Source of the DNA: Nitrospirales bacterium
Lineage (GTDB): Bacteria; Nitrospirota; Nitrospiria; Nitrospirales; UBA8639
Assembly: GCA_021604005.1 (NCBI GenBank)
Contig: BQIV01000040.1
Span: 1 to 38,259 of the forward strand
Length of the DNA stretch: 38,259 nucleotides
Reading direction: 5' to 3'
Shown here: piece after piece, positions 17,968 to 28,234 of the stretch
How the letters are laid out: the number at the start of each line of letters is the position of its first letter
Numbering within the stretch: position 1 is the first letter of the stretch
Notes under the pieces: model-generated
Databases searched by the model: none
What the model saw: the letters and a program-made list of their open reading frames with translations, nothing else
Told to the model about the DNA's origin: nothing
Made by a program: the position numbers and the translations under genes

Positions 17968-20900
17968 CGTACGCTACCCTCTTGTTCACGCAACGACTGT
18001 GTCTGCCGCCGCGTTCGTTGTTGCATTAAACGATGTTTGCCGCTGTCGATCCGCTGGGCAACGTCATCATGATCCTTTTCACTCGACCGTTGAACGTCTG
18101 ACTTCGTCAGGAATTCTGCCAACCCAGAAATTGTCGGGTATTGAAAGAAATTCATAACAGCGATGTCCCGATGCAACACGCGCTGTAGCTGGCTCTTGAC
18201 CTGCGTCAATAGAAGTGAATTACCGCCCAGATCAAAGAAATTGTCATGGATCCCGATATCACGCACATGCAATAGGTCACGCCAGACTTCGGCTATGACC
18301 TGTTCGACGTTCGTTCGAGGGACAACGTGCTCAACAGCGGACGCTCGCTGAGACACGTCATAAGCTGGCAACGCCTGGCGATCTACCTTTCCACTCGGGG
18401 TCAAGGGCAGATAGTCAAGAATAAAAAAGTGAGTGGGGACCATGTACTCCGGCAACCGCTGCTCAAGATAGCCCTTTAATTCTCCTCGAAGATCCTTCGC
18501 TACTGGCATGAGGTCTACCTTGGACAGTTCCTCGGGAAAAAGCTGTTGGTAAAACGGCGTGTGTCTAAAAACAGGCGCCTGGTAGAATGAATCGTACTCG
18601 AATACGATCTGTGAGCCGGATTTTCTGATCAATCGTCCTTCCAATCGGTAGTTCGGATACATAGCGTGCTCTTCCGCAAGCCGGTATCCCACCGCTTCGA
18701 TCCTATCCCCTTTTTGCACTTCGACTCCGGGGGAGAAGGCTGGGAAAAAGATGGGGATCCAATTTCCCTGATTATTTCCCCAGCTCAAAATGTCGTTGAC
18801 TTGTCCCTCAATCGTGCTGAATGCCAACCAGAGCAAGAAACCATCGACTCTCCCCTCACGCTGTATGGTAAGAGTGAACTTCGTTTCTGATCGGAGATCG
18901 ATTGGTCCGGTGAAGACTAAATCTTCAAACAGACGGATATCCGACAGCACATGCGTGCGGGGAAAATTCTTAATGCCAACCCGGACATCAAATGGCGCTC
19001 CGATCCATTCAAAAATCCGCTCTACATAGGGCCATGTCAACTCCGAAAACCGCGGCTGCGTGGCAAGAGACTCCGGCAACGTCACGGCTGCAATGTTTGT
19101 CGCGCTCCAGTGGGGAATCATGACGCCATCCTTTTTTAGAAACCGCCTGGCATCATTCAAGATACGGACGACACCCTCTGAGGAGGCGATATGACCGAGC
19201 AATTCCGACACACAGACATCTACGCATTCAGGCAACTGCACGTGAGTCGCATCGCCCTGTATTAACGTGATCTTTTCTGTCAACCCAGTTCGCTCTATCA
19301 AATCACGTGCGTGGTTGTACGCATTCTCAAGCATCTCAATCGCATAGACGCGTTCGGCCCCTGCCTCGATACACATTCGCGCTAACGCCACATCGGCTCC
19401 CGTGCCGAGATCCACCACAGTCTTACCGGGTACGACTTGTTCAATCGCCTTTCTATACGCACGATTCCGTCGTTCATCATGCGTCATGGCGAAATACATC
19501 ATCGCGTCGTACACTGGATACTCACCCACTGATGGCCATATTTCAGGGATTCCAGCCGTAGGCTTCACATACGCAATTAATTGCTTTTGGAGCGTTTCAT
19601 CGTCGGACGCCACGACCGCACAGGCTTCGACACTCGGATACCGGGCAAGAGACGCTTCGATTTCTCCGACTTCAATGCGAAAGCCACGAACTTTGACTTG
19701 TTGATCTACCCGCCCCTGATACTCCAAATTACCATCTGCGAGAAATCGCACTCGGTCACCGGTTTTATACAAGCGTGCGCCTGGATTCTGGGTAAAGGGA
19801 TTCGGCACAAAACGCTCGGCTGTCAGCTCGGGACGGTGCCAATACCCGCGCGCCAGCCCTTCGCCCCCGATGTACAACTCTCCCGACACTCCGATCGGCA
19901 CTGGCTGAAATGAGGCATCCAACACATACGTCTGCGTATTGGCAATCGGCTGTCCAATCGGAACCGTCGACTGATTACCATCGCGTCGGCAAGCCCACAC
20001 CGTTGAATCCATCGTCGTTTCCGTTGGTCCGTAAAGGTTATACAACTCCAAGTCCTGATCGAAGGTTTGCCATACCCGCGTTTGCAACTCCACTGAGAGC
20101 GCTTCGCCCCCACAAATGATCCGACGCAAGGATTGACCCTTTACAAACATGGGTTCATCAAGCAGCACCCGAAGAACAGACGGCACCAGGTCAATGACCG
20201 TGACATCCTGGCGAAACAGGAATTCGGCGAGTTCCTGAGCATCGAACGGGAACGTCGAAGGAAAGATATTGAGGCGGGCACCAGCCAGTAATGGCGCTAC
20301 AATCTCCAAGGTCCCTACATCAAAGCTCAACGAATATTTCTGTGGCACTCGATCAGCTGGGATCAACGGCAAGGCAGCCTGATACCATTGCATGTGATTG
20401 CTGAGAGCCTCATGAGAAATGACCACCCCTTTGGGCCGTCCCGTAGACCCAGAGGTATAAATCATATACGCCGCTTGTAAAGGATGGAGCTGAGTCTTGA
20501 GCCTGGGATAGCGGGCTTCATGGCAAGGTTCAGGACAAGAGTCACTGTCTTCATCGAGACACAGCACGTAAGCCGGGACCGGCGGCACCACCTGTCGCAA
20601 TGCCTGTTGCGTGAGAAGTACGACCGGATGTGCATCTTCCAGGATAAAGGCCATGCGCTCTTTTGGATACGAAGGATCCAGCGGCACATAGGCCCCTCCG
20701 GCTTTCCACACGCTGAGCAACCCCACAACCATGTCCACCGACCGTTCCATATAGATCCCAACCAGCACTTCCGGTCCCACCCCCTTGGTTCTTAACGTTT
20801 CCGCGAGTTGGTCAGCGCGAACGTTGAGTTCCGCATACGTCACCTGTTGGTCTTGAAAAACCACAGCCACCTCCTCCGGCGTCCGCGCGACCTGCGCTTC

Positions 20901-23900
20901 AAACAACTCCACGACGCTCTGCGCCTTGTCCTCCCACACACGCACCGTCGAGTTCCAGCGGTTAAGGATTTGAGCATATTCAGGTTCCGTCAATAGTGGG
21001 ATCCCGGATATGCGTTCCATGGGATTCGCCAACATCCCGTGCAAGACTTGCTGATAATGCGCGGCCATGCGCGCGATCGTTGACGGGGCGAAAAGATCGA
21101 GGCTGTACTCCCAGACACTGCTCAACCCCTCGGTGGTTTCCGAGAACGCAACATTCAGGTCACACTGCGCCGCACCACTCTCGACCGAAAGCTGTTCTAC
21201 CGACAGCCCTGGAAGATCAAGTTCATTTAGCGGCATATTTTGAAACGCTAACATAACTTGAAAAAGAGGACTGTGGCTCAGCACTCGTGTGGGTTGAACG
21301 GCTTCGACAACCTGATCAAACGGCACAGCCTGGTGGGCCTGTGCAGTGGTGACTGTTTCTTTCACACGGGCAAGCAAAGCCGAGACGATCGGATCTTCTG
21401 ACAGGTCCGTGCGCAGAGCCAACGTATTGACAAAACACCCGATGAGGCCTTCGAGTTCAACTCGTGTTCGGTTTGCGACGGGTGCTCCAACCACAAAGTC
21501 TGTCTGTCCGCTATAACGAGCGAGTAGGATCTTGAATGCTGCGAGCAATATCATAAATATGGTTACGCCCTGTCGTTGGCTCATGTCGCGAATAGCAGTC
21601 AGCATGTGTGCAGGAATGGCAAACTCTTGTTTCGCCCCTCGATACTGTTGTACGACCGGACGAGGATAATCGGTCGGCACATTCAAAATCTCAGGGGCAC
21701 CTCGAAGCTGCTCCTGCCAATACCCTAACGACGCATTCAACACGCCTTCCTGTACCCGCCGCCTTTGCCATCGGGCAAAATCAACATATTGAACCGGCAG
21801 GGTTGGCAACGACGGTGCTTGACCCTTGACTTGGGATGTATACAAGTAAGTCAATTCACGCACCAATACACCCATCGACCATCCATCTGCGATGATATGA
21901 TGCATGGTCACGACCAGGACATGAACCTCATCAGTTATCTGAAACAGTTTCATCCGGCAGAGTGGTCCTTGCGACAGATGAAACGGTTGCCGTGCCTCCT
22001 CTGTCAGCATCCGTTCAAGCGTGGCGTTCTGCTGTTCTTCATTCATTCCGGTCAGATCCGTGATATCGATCACCAATTGAGTTGACTCATGAATCATCTG
22101 TACCGGCATCCCGTTGACGGCGGGAAAAGTCGTCCGCAAGATTGCATGTCGCCGAAGAATTTCTCGGAAGCTTTCTTCTAATGCTGACACCTTCAGATCT
22201 CCGGTCAGTTTAAGCGCAATCGGAAGATGATAGGAGGCACTTTCTGGAGCGAGTTCCGCCAAAAACCAGAGGCGATGCTGCGCAAACGACAGGGGAAGAT
22301 GCTCATGTGGTTCAGGCGACGCGGCAGAGACCATCGATGACAGGCTTTCTGAATTTTCCGTGACAGCTGAGGCATCGGCAATACACGTCGCCAATTCCGC
22401 CAACGTCGGATGTTCAAAGAGGTCTTCCAGCAAAAGCTCTACCGACCACAACTCCTGAATTCGAGCCAGCACTTGCGTCCCACGAAGCGAATCCCCTCCG
22501 AGCGCAAAAAAATGACTTTCTCGATCGATCGTTGAACCATCAAAAACTTCTTGCCAGACTCGAACCAGCATGGCTTCGATGTCGATGCATGAATCGTTTG
22601 GGGAGTTCCGCACAGCCGTCGCTTCCAAAACCGACTCGCCAATCAGGTCCAATTCACGTCCCAGAAACCGATCCCGTGCCAGATAGCGCTGCACCTTCCC
22701 GCTCGAAGTTTTGGGAAGGTGTCCTGGTTTAATCAAGGCAATCGCATAGACTTGCACTTCATGCGCATCAGCCACAGCGGTGCGAATCGCTGTGGCAACT
22801 TCCTGGATATCACACTTCACTCGAGCGTTCATTTCCTGCACCACGACAGCTCGCTCCTCATCCTCAACGTCGATCGAGAACACCGCGCCGCTCCCATCAC
22901 GAAGCGCTGGATGACTCCGGCTCACGGTCCATTCCAGATCATGCGGATAATGGTTCCGCCCCCGGATGATCATGAGATCTTTGAGACGACCTGTGATGAA
23001 CAGGTTGCCTTGGTGGAGAAACCCCAGGTCGCCGGTTCGAAGAAACGGCCACTCTCCAGAAGAAAGCTTGGCTTGAAAGGTCGCTACCGATTCTTCCGGC
23101 CAGTTCCAGTACCCTTGCGCCACGCTCGGCCCTTGGACCCACACTTCGCCAATGTATCCCTCCGCGCAAATCTCTCGACGCTCCGGTTCGACGATGACGA
23201 TGTAATGGCCAGGATACGCATGACCACACCCGATCACCTGCGGATGATCATGCTCCCTCCTTGGGTACACGATGACCGCAGGCTGATCCAGAAATACGGT
23301 CTGAACCGCTTCCAGGACTGGGTCCGCTTCAGGTTCACCCCCGGATACCATAAGTGTCGACTCCGCTAAGCCATAACAGGGATAAAACGTTGATCGACGG
23401 AATCCACAATGCTTGAACGCAGACTCAAAATTGTCCAACGTAGCAGGACGGATAGGTTCCGCCCCGTTAAAGGCAATCTTCCAACACTCCAAATCAAGTC
23501 CTTCCCGTTGCTCTTGGGAGATTTGCTTGACACACAAGTCATAGGCGAAATTGGGGCCTCCGCTGGTTGTGGCGCGATAACGGGTTATTGCGTCAAGCCA
23601 TCGTATGGGTTTTTGTAAAAAATGGTGCGGCGCCATGAGCACGCAGTGCGTGCCCAAGTACAACGGCTGGAGCACATTCCCAATTAATCCCATGTCGTGG
23701 TAAAGTGGGAGCCAACCTATCACGATCGTTTCGTCATCATGTCCAAATGCCTGTTGAATGACCCGCTGATTAGCCATAAGGTTGCCATGGGTTACCATGA
23801 CGCCTTTGGGGTGACCAGTTGAACCGGACGTGTATTGCAGAAATGCCAACGAGTCTAAAGAGACAGTAACGCGATTCAAAGATTCGTTCGCTTCAGAAGG

Positions 23901-24362
23901 AAGATGATCAATGGCCAGCCATCGCAGAGCGTGGAGCGTCTGCTGGCTGCCATCATCCATTCCCTGCTCATCGCGCAGCCGATGAACCGGTCGATCAATG
24001 GCCGTTCGCATCCGTGCTGTCGAGAGCGCAATACTTGGACTGGCATCATGTAGTATAGAAAGAAATTTCGGAAAGCTTCGTGGCCGTTGAGGCGGATAAG
24101 CTGGAACGGCGACCACTCCCGCATAGAGACAACCCAAGAAGGCCACGATGAAATCAAGACCGGGAGGAAAGAGCAACACCGCGCGTGAACCAGGCGTTTC
24201 GGTTTTTAGCAGCTCAATCGCAATGAGACGTGCCCGGCGATTGAGTTCTCCATACGTCAGGTCAACCGTCGCACGTTCTCCGTCGGTCAGGAACGTATAG
24301 GCCAAACGATCGGGATCTTGCTTGGCGTGTTCCTGCAGAACATCAATTAGGGTCATAGTCAT
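17964..24362 (-). CDS. NRPS1, FAAL-ACP-C-A(methyltransferase)-PCP loading synthetase
   Basis: 2132 residues. Residues 1-580 are a fatty acyl-AMP ligase (QYTSGSTGHPKG motif near 177, PLYHDMGLIG near 219), followed by an ACP (Ser625 in GGDSL), a C domain (688-1120, HHIIADG 821-827) and an A domain (1150-2000). A methyltransferase of protein-arginine-methyltransferase type (about 1612-1930) is inserted between A8 (near 1565) and the late A motifs (K1992). A PCP (Ser2049 in GGNSL) closes the protein. The FAAL adenylates a fatty acid and loads it on the ACP; the C domain acylates the first residue. Pocket residues D1348 V1349 L1352 D1391 I1416 G1418 L1443 M1451 D1452 K1992 match no code I know, so the substrate is left open. 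A second ATG lies two codons downstream at 24356; either could be the start. The stop overlaps NRPS2 by four bases. Confidence 0.95.
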   Translation of the reverse strand: MTMTLIDVLQEHAKQDPDRLAYTFLTDGERATVDLTYGELNRRARLIAIELLKTETPGSRAVLLFPPGLDFIVAFLGCLYAGVVAVPAYPPQRPRSFPKFLSILHDASPSIALSTARMRTAIDRPVHRLRDEQGMDDGSQQTLHALRWLAIDHLPSEANESLNRVTVSLDSLAFLQYTSGSTGHPKGVMVTHGNLMANQRVIQQAFGHDDETIVIGWLPLYHDMGLIGNVLQPLYLGTHCVLMAPHHFLQKPIRWLDAITRYRATTSGGPNFAYDLCVKQISQEQREGLDLECWKIAFNGAEPIRPATLDNFESAFKHCGFRRSTFYPCYGLAESTLMVSGGEPEADPVLEAVQTVFLDQPAVIVYPRREHDHPQVIGCGHAYPGHYIVIVEPERREICAEGYIGEVWVQGPSVAQGYWNWPEESVATFQAKLSSGEWPFLRTGDLGFLHQGNLFITGRLKDLMIIRGRNHYPHDLEWTVSRSHPALRDGSGAVFSIDVEDEERAVVVQEMNARVKCDIQEVATAIRTAVADAHEVQVYAIALIKPGHLPKTSSGKVQRYLARDRFLGRELDLIGESVLEATAVRNSPNDSCIDIEAMLVRVWQEVFDGSTIDRESHFFALGGDSLRGTQVLARIQELWSVELLLEDLFEHPTLAELATCIADASAVTENSESLSSMVSAASPEPHEHLPLSFAQHRLWFLAELAPESASYHLPIALKLTGDLKVSALEESFREILRRHAILRTTFPAVNGMPVQMIHESTQLVIDITDLTGMNEEQQNATLERMLTEEARQPFHLSQGPLCRMKLFQITDEVHVLVVTMHHIIADGWSMGVLVRELTYLYTSQVKGQAPSLPTLPVQYVDFARWQRRRVQEGVLNASLGYWQEQLRGAPEILNVPTDYPRPVVQQYRGAKQEFAIPAHMLTAIRDMSQRQGVTIFMILLAAFKILLARYSGQTDFVVGAPVANRTRVELEGLIGCFVNTLALRTDLSEDPIVSALLARVKETVTTAQAHQAVPFDQVVEAVQPTRVLSHSPLFQVMLAFQNMPLNELDLPGLSVEQLSVESGAAQCDLNVAFSETTEGLSSVWEYSLDLFAPSTIARMAAHYQQVLHGMLANPMERISGIPLLTEPEYAQILNRWNSTVRVWEDKAQSVVELFEAQVARTPEEVAVVFQDQQVTYAELNVRADQLAETLRTKGVGPEVLVGIYMERSVDMVVGLLSVWKAGGAYVPLDPSYPKERMAFILEDAHPVVLLTQQALRQVVPPVPAYVLCLDEDSDSCPEPCHEARYPRLKTQLHPLQAAYMIYTSGSTGRPKGVVISHEALSNHMQWYQAALPLIPADRVPQKYSLSFDVGTLEIVAPLLAGARLNIFPSTFPFDAQELAEFLFRQDVTVIDLVPSVLRVLLDEPMFVKGQSLRRIICGGEALSVELQTRVWQTFDQDLELYNLYGPTETTMDSTVWACRRDGNQSTVPIGQPIANTQTYVLDASFQPVPIGVSGELYIGGEGLARGYWHRPELTAERFVPNPFTQNPGARLYKTGDRVRFLADGNLEYQGRVDQQVKVRGFRIEVGEIEASLARYPSVEACAVVASDDETLQKQLIAYVKPTAGIPEIWPSVGEYPVYDAMMYFAMTHDERRNRAYRKAIEQVVPGKTVVDLGTGADVALARMCIEAGAERVYAIEMLENAYNHARDLIERTGLTEKITLIQGDATHVQLPECVDVCVSELLGHIASSEGVVRILNDARRFLKKDGVMIPHWSATNIAAVTLPESLATQPRFSELTWPYVERIFEWIGAPFDVRVGIKNFPRTHVLSDIRLFEDLVFTGPIDLRSETKFTLTIQREGRVDGFLLWLAFSTIEGQVNDILSWGNNQGNWIPIFFPAFSPGVEVQKGDRIEAVGYRLAEEHAMYPNYRLEGRLIRKSGSQIVFEYDSFYQAPVFRHTPFYQQLFPEELSKVDLMPVAKDLRGELKGYLEQRLPEYMVPTHFFILDYLPLTPSGKVDRQALPAYDVSQRASAVEHVVPRTNVEQVIAEVWRDLLHVRDIGIHDNFFDLGGNSLLLTQVKSQLQRVLHRDIAVMNFFQYPTISGLAEFLTKSDVQRSSEKDHDDVAQRIDSGKHRLMQQRTRRQTQSLREQEGSVR
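19799..19946. repeat. 148-bp near-identical tract, copy in NRPS1 A domain
   Basis: Partner of 7788-7935, same orientation, 12,011 bp away, about 97% identical by my count, whereas the surrounding A-domain sequences are clearly more diverged. Confidence 0.9.
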
Positions 24363-24690
24363 GGCCTACTCTTCCCACATATCGACAATCATTTTTTGAA
24401 GAAATTAGAAATACATTAAAATTTCAATCACAAAATACGAATCAAATATAAAACGCCAAGCTCAAAATTCCAAGCAAATCCTAATCTCAAGGGTTGGCTC
24501 TGGTTCAATGAAGCCCCTTTCACCCTACCCCTCTCCCACAAGGGGAGCGGGAACTTTCTGATGCCTCGAGCTTCAGGAATACGTCAAAAGTGATTTGCTA
24601 TCTTAAGTTTTAGCAATTAGATCATTCTGTCATTCGATATTGTTTCGTGCTTTAACTTTCGGATTTCAAATTTTAGCACTCCCTTTGTCA
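24363..24690. other. AT-rich intergenic spacer between thioesterase gene and NRPS1
   Basis: No convincing gene is seen in these 328 bp. The spacer is richer in A and T than its neighbours, contains a REP-like palindrome at 24529-24551, and has text near 24655-24675 resembling fragments in the 30.5-30.8 kb spacer. I see no clear promoter or terminator, so NRPS1 may still be transcribed from upstream. Confidence 0.6.
24529..24551. repeat. REP-like palindrome
   Basis: Stem CTCCC/GGGAG with loop ACAAG, then one mismatch and three more G-C pairs. It resembles a widespread bacterial interspersed palindrome family, in which a short GC hairpin is followed by a GGGTGA-like tail. Confidence 0.55.
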
Positions 24691-25473
24691 TCACACCTCC
24701 TGCAGACAATCATCAAGTACGTTCCGCAATTGTTGTAGGACAAGAGCCCGAGCCGTATGAAGAAAAAAATGTCCTCCCGAAAACATGGACACCGTAAACC
24801 GGTCAGTCGACTGTTCACACCATGCCTCAAGCCGAGCCTGCGAAACCTCATGATCCGACACTCCACCAAATGCCACAATGGGACAAGACAGTGGTGGTTC
24901 GACCTCGTAGGTATAGTGTTCACGAAGTGCAAAGTCTGACCGTAACACCGGCAAAAACAACTGCCGAATCTCCGGATTATCAAGAATCTCCGGTGGTGTA
25001 CCTTCAAAGGCTCGCAGCTTCTCAATGAACTCAGGCTCTGGCAACGAATGAATTTGCGGATCATGATCACTCAACTGAGGCGCCGAACTTCCGGAAACCA
25101 CCAGCCCTCGCAGCAAATGATTTCCCTGTCGTCTCAACTCACGAATAAACTCAAAACCAATCAATGCCCCGACACTATGCCCGAACACGACGAACGGTAC
25201 ATCGGTCAACTCAACAAGAGCATCATATAGGCCTTGCACAAGTGGCCCCACCTGAGTGACAGGCGATTCCTGCATCCTTGTCTCCCTCCCGGGATATTGA
25301 ATGGCACAGACCTCGACCGATTCCTGAACAGCGTCTTCCCAATGACGAAAAACAGACGCCCCACCTCCCGCATAGGGAAAGCAGAACAGCCGCAGTGTAG
25401 GGCTGACCCTTTGCCTTCGAAATGGTAGCCAGACATTTACGGCAGCGTTCAGTGTGTGCTTTACAACTGACAT
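24691..25473 (-). CDS. Type II thioesterase
   Basis: 260 residues, alpha/beta-hydrolase of the GrsT/external thioesterase family. The N-terminal [12 protein letters not shown] block (29-40) is typical. The apparent catalytic triad is Ser100 in GHSVGA, Asp207 and His235 in GGHFFL. Such enzymes clear misprimed or stalled acyl groups from carrier proteins and would serve the four or more carrier domains encoded downstream. The ATG at 25473 lies 13 bases inside the preceding MbtH gene, a sign of tight co-translation. It has no membrane segment and acts in the cytoplasm. It could contribute to product release, but the end of the assembly line is outside the window, so that cannot be judged. Confidence 0.92.
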   Translation of the reverse strand: MSVVKHTLNAAVNVWLPFRRQRVSPTLRLFCFPYAGGGASVFRHWEDAVQESVEVCAIQYPGRETRMQESPVTQVGPLVQGLYDALVELTDVPFVVFGHSVGALIGFEFIRELRRQGNHLLRGLVVSGSSAPQLSDHDPQIHSLPEPEFIEKLRAFEGTPPEILDNPEIRQLFLPVLRSDFALREHYTYEVEPPLSCPIVAFGGVSDHEVSQARLEAWCEQSTDRFTVSMFSGGHFFLHTARALVLQQLRNVLDDCLQEV

Positions 25474-25691
25474 CGTTCGGCTTCAGCCTCTTCCATCTTT
25501 TTCCGTAAACTCAGAGGCCGCATATCCGTCCAGATTTCACCGATATGCGATAAACACTCGGCCTTGAGTCCTTTTGTCCCCTCATCCCTCCAGCCTAACG
25601 GATTCTCCTTGTACTCCGGCCAGATCGAATACTGTTCTTCGTGATTCACGACCACTTTGTAAATCGTGGTATCTTCACCCTCGTCTTGCAT
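25461..25691 (-). CDS. MbtH-family protein
   Basis: 76 residues, full length for the family. The MbtH signature is clear: an N-x-E-x-QYSIWP block near 16-25, GWRDEG near 33-38, KAECL near 43-47 and the [10 protein letters not shown] end. MbtH proteins bind NRPS adenylation domains and support their folding and activity, so this one probably serves the A domains of NRPS1-3. A strong AGGAGG lies seven bases before the ATG at 25691, fixing the start. It overlaps the thioesterase gene by 13 bases and follows the acylase gene after a 131-bp gap. Confidence 0.95.
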   Translation of the reverse strand: MQDEGEDTTIYKVVVNHEEQYSIWPEYKENPLGWRDEGTKGLKAECLSHIGEIWTDMRPLSLRKKMEEAEAERCQL

Positions 25692-25822
25692 AACCTTTCC
25701 TCCTTTTGTGCATGTTGGCTTTAGATTTATAAAATAGAGCCTCTCCGCCTATCTGCTTTTCGAGCCAACTTTTCATTTTTCACTTTGCAATGTACATGTG
25801 ATCTTCAACCTTCCCAGACTCT

Positions 25823-28234
25823 TTACTCTGGACGAAGACTAAGCGTGTGGCGCACTGGCCCTGGAAGCAACGGCGTCGGCAAACCTTCAACCCAGGCGCG
25901 ATGGTGATCTCGGTAATGTGGCGACAAGGGGTCACCCGATTGCCCACCCGGCATCTCGAACAGGGCATCAGAGAGATGGCCTGGAGAAACGACTAACCGT
26001 TCCGTCGCTCCAACTACCCCAGAACTTGCCCGCACGCATTCTCCGCAACCTGGCATGGCTTCGTTGGGCAAACCCAGTACACCGGTAAGGCCAGGGAACA
26101 CGTGTATCAATGGATGTCCATAGGTCTGTCGATTAAAGTCGCCCCATTTCAACTTTTTCAAAGATTTCATTTCGTGTTTTTCTAGAATCTGTTTCACGCT
26201 TTTTTGAAGCACGGACAAGAGGAACGCATCCCATGTCGGATATTGATCAGCATCTGGAAGCAATGAAGGAATCTTCGCGGTCAACAACCGCCGAAGTGCC
26301 ATATCCGTATCGCCCGCCCAATAGGAAAAATCCTGATCATGCGTTCGACATTCCGCTAAATACGGTTCAAAGACATTATTTTTCAGTGAACGTTGAATTT
26401 GAAGTAGAAACCCTAAGCCGACACTGTCCACATCCGCTTGGCCATTCCATTCAGCGAGAACATCCTGAAGTTCCTCAAGCGAGGGAGACAGATGCTCCTG
26501 ATGCTTCGCCAAAATATCCAGCGCGAGCTGTCGATAAAATTGGGAAGGCTGGCTCACCGTATCTAATTGTAAGGCCAGCATGTCAGCTTCCGTGACACCC
26601 TTTAACGCCTTCAATCGTTCCGTGATGCGATGCCCTCGATAGCCATTCGGAAAGTCGTGACCGATCGTATGAGGATATTCGGCTCCCACCATCCGATGAT
26701 TCCCAGCCACCACATATCCCGAAGGAGGGTCAACAATTCGTGGTAAGGCTTCCGGTCGAATATATCCCTGCCACCCAACAGCCCCATCGTTCCAGGACAC
26801 GCTGGAGAACCCCGTTAGCCCCATTCGAAGTGGAACCCGGCCCATCAAAGTCCAGGCAATATGACCTTGATTGTCCGCAAGCACGGCACTCATCGCGGGG
26901 CCACGAGACTGATTCATGACCGTGATGGCCTCATGAATCGTGTTCGCCTGATCCATATGCAGGAGCCCAAAGTCCGCAGCGTGCGGATCCATCGGCACCC
27001 AGTGAACGGCGACGGGTTTTTCTAGAAGTGTCCGTTGAGCAATCGGTCCCCATGTGGTTACCTTGACGTCGACCGGAAGATCCGGTCCGCCTTTAACCTT
27101 GACCACTTCATGTCGAACACCATACGGCTTCCACCCGTCAGCCTTCCGATACGCACCAGGATGATCCGGAGAGGTTTCGATCATAACCAGATCCAACGCA
27201 TCGACAAAGGGGTCCGTAAAACTCCAGGCTATGGAGCCATTGGTTCCGACGATCACCACGGGAATTCCTGGCACCACAACACCATTCAATTCACTCGTTC
27301 CATAACGCAATCGGACCCGATACCATATATTCGGAATGCTGATCGGTAGGTGCATATCACTGGCCAGCATCGCACGCCCAGTCGCCGTCTTGGATGGGGC
27401 AAGCGCCCAACCATTGGATCCCCTACCCCAATATTTATCCAACGGGTATGGAGCCTGACTCGTGCGTTGATGCGTGACAGACTTTTTCAACGAAGCCAAT
27501 GATTCTACGGGGATGGGAGGCATTTCATCGGGCAGGCGAACGTCTTGCCGTTCACGCAACAGTGCTGCCGTGTACGGATCTAAATCCCACGTGAGAAAGT
27601 TGAAGACATCCGGAGGCAACACCTCTTTCATGATCGTCACCATCCGCTCATGCTCGATCATCCATTTTGGCGGATGGAACATTCCCAAGAGAACGAGAAC
27701 ACTATCGGCGACGGTCCACCGGTCCGGTCGATATCCTAATAAATGAAATTCAAATGGTAGCGCTTTGGCCTGCGAAACAAATGCGTTCACACCTTCGGCG
27801 TACGCCTCGAGCACGGCAAGTTGTGCTGCTGGAAGCTGTTTCACGATCGCTTGAGCCATCTGTTGCGTACCCAAGACCCGCTGTTGGATATCGACTGGGA
27901 CAACCGACTTTCCAGCAATCTCCGCTAACCTCCCGGCACTTGTTCGACGCAACCAATCCATCTGAAACAGGCGATCACGAGCTGTGATGTACCCAAGCGC
28001 ATGCATGGCATCTGTCCGCGTCAACGCATTCATAGTTGGAACCCCCAACGCATCGAACACCACCTTCACCGGTGCGGACAACCCCGGCAATGACTTCGAA
28101 CTATCATCTTTAGAACGAAGAATTTCCGACTCGGCCCATGCCAACGTCAAACATAAATGCACACCGCACACCGCTACAAACCCACTGATCGCAATCGTCA
28201 AGACGATCCGAGAACGAGGACTCCATCTAGGCAT
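25823..28234 (-). CDS. Penicillin-acylase-family N-terminal nucleophile hydrolase (PvdQ-like role)
   Basis: About 803 residues from the chosen start. I prefer the ATG at 28234 over the upstream one at 28267 because GGAGG (28240-28244) sits five bases before it and it places a short basic n-region (PRWSPRSR) directly before a hydrophobic stretch ending at AWAES, a plausible Sec signal. The family autoproteolyses into alpha and beta chains. The new N-terminal Ser is visible in GRGSNGW (Ser273 in this numbering), followed by an SDMHLPI block typical of the group. In pyoverdine synthesis the periplasmic homologue PvdQ removes the fatty acid put on by the starter ligase. With a FAAL-initiated synthetase and a PvdE-like exporter here, the same deacylation is inferred. 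It could instead act on acyl-homoserine lactones. Confidence 0.88.
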   Translation of the reverse strand: MPRWSPRSRIVLTIAISGFVAVCGVHLCLTLAWAESEILRSKDDSSKSLPGLSAPVKVVFDALGVPTMNALTRTDAMHALGYITARDRLFQMDWLRRTSAGRLAEIAGKSVVPVDIQQRVLGTQQMAQAIVKQLPAAQLAVLEAYAEGVNAFVSQAKALPFEFHLLGYRPDRWTVADSVLVLLGMFHPPKWMIEHERMVTIMKEVLPPDVFNFLTWDLDPYTAALLRERQDVRLPDEMPPIPVESLASLKKSVTHQRTSQAPYPLDKYWGRGSNGWALAPSKTATGRAMLASDMHLPISIPNIWYRVRLRYGTSELNGVVVPGIPVVIVGTNGSIAWSFTDPFVDALDLVMIETSPDHPGAYRKADGWKPYGVRHEVVKVKGGPDLPVDVKVTTWGPIAQRTLLEKPVAVHWVPMDPHAADFGLLHMDQANTIHEAITVMNQSRGPAMSAVLADNQGHIAWTLMGRVPLRMGLTGFSSVSWNDGAVGWQGYIRPEALPRIVDPPSGYVVAGNHRMVGAEYPHTIGHDFPNGYRGHRITERLKALKGVTEADMLALQLDTVSQPSQFYRQLALDILAKHQEHLSPSLEELQDVLAEWNGQADVDSVGLGFLLQIQRSLKNNVFEPYLAECRTHDQDFSYWAGDTDMALRRLLTAKIPSLLPDADQYPTWDAFLLSVLQKSVKQILEKHEMKSLKKLKWGDFNRQTYGHPLIHVFPGLTGVLGLPNEAMPGCGECVRASSGVVGATERLVVSPGHLSDALFEMPGGQSGDPLSPHYRDHHRAWVEGLPTPLLPGPVRHTLSLRPE

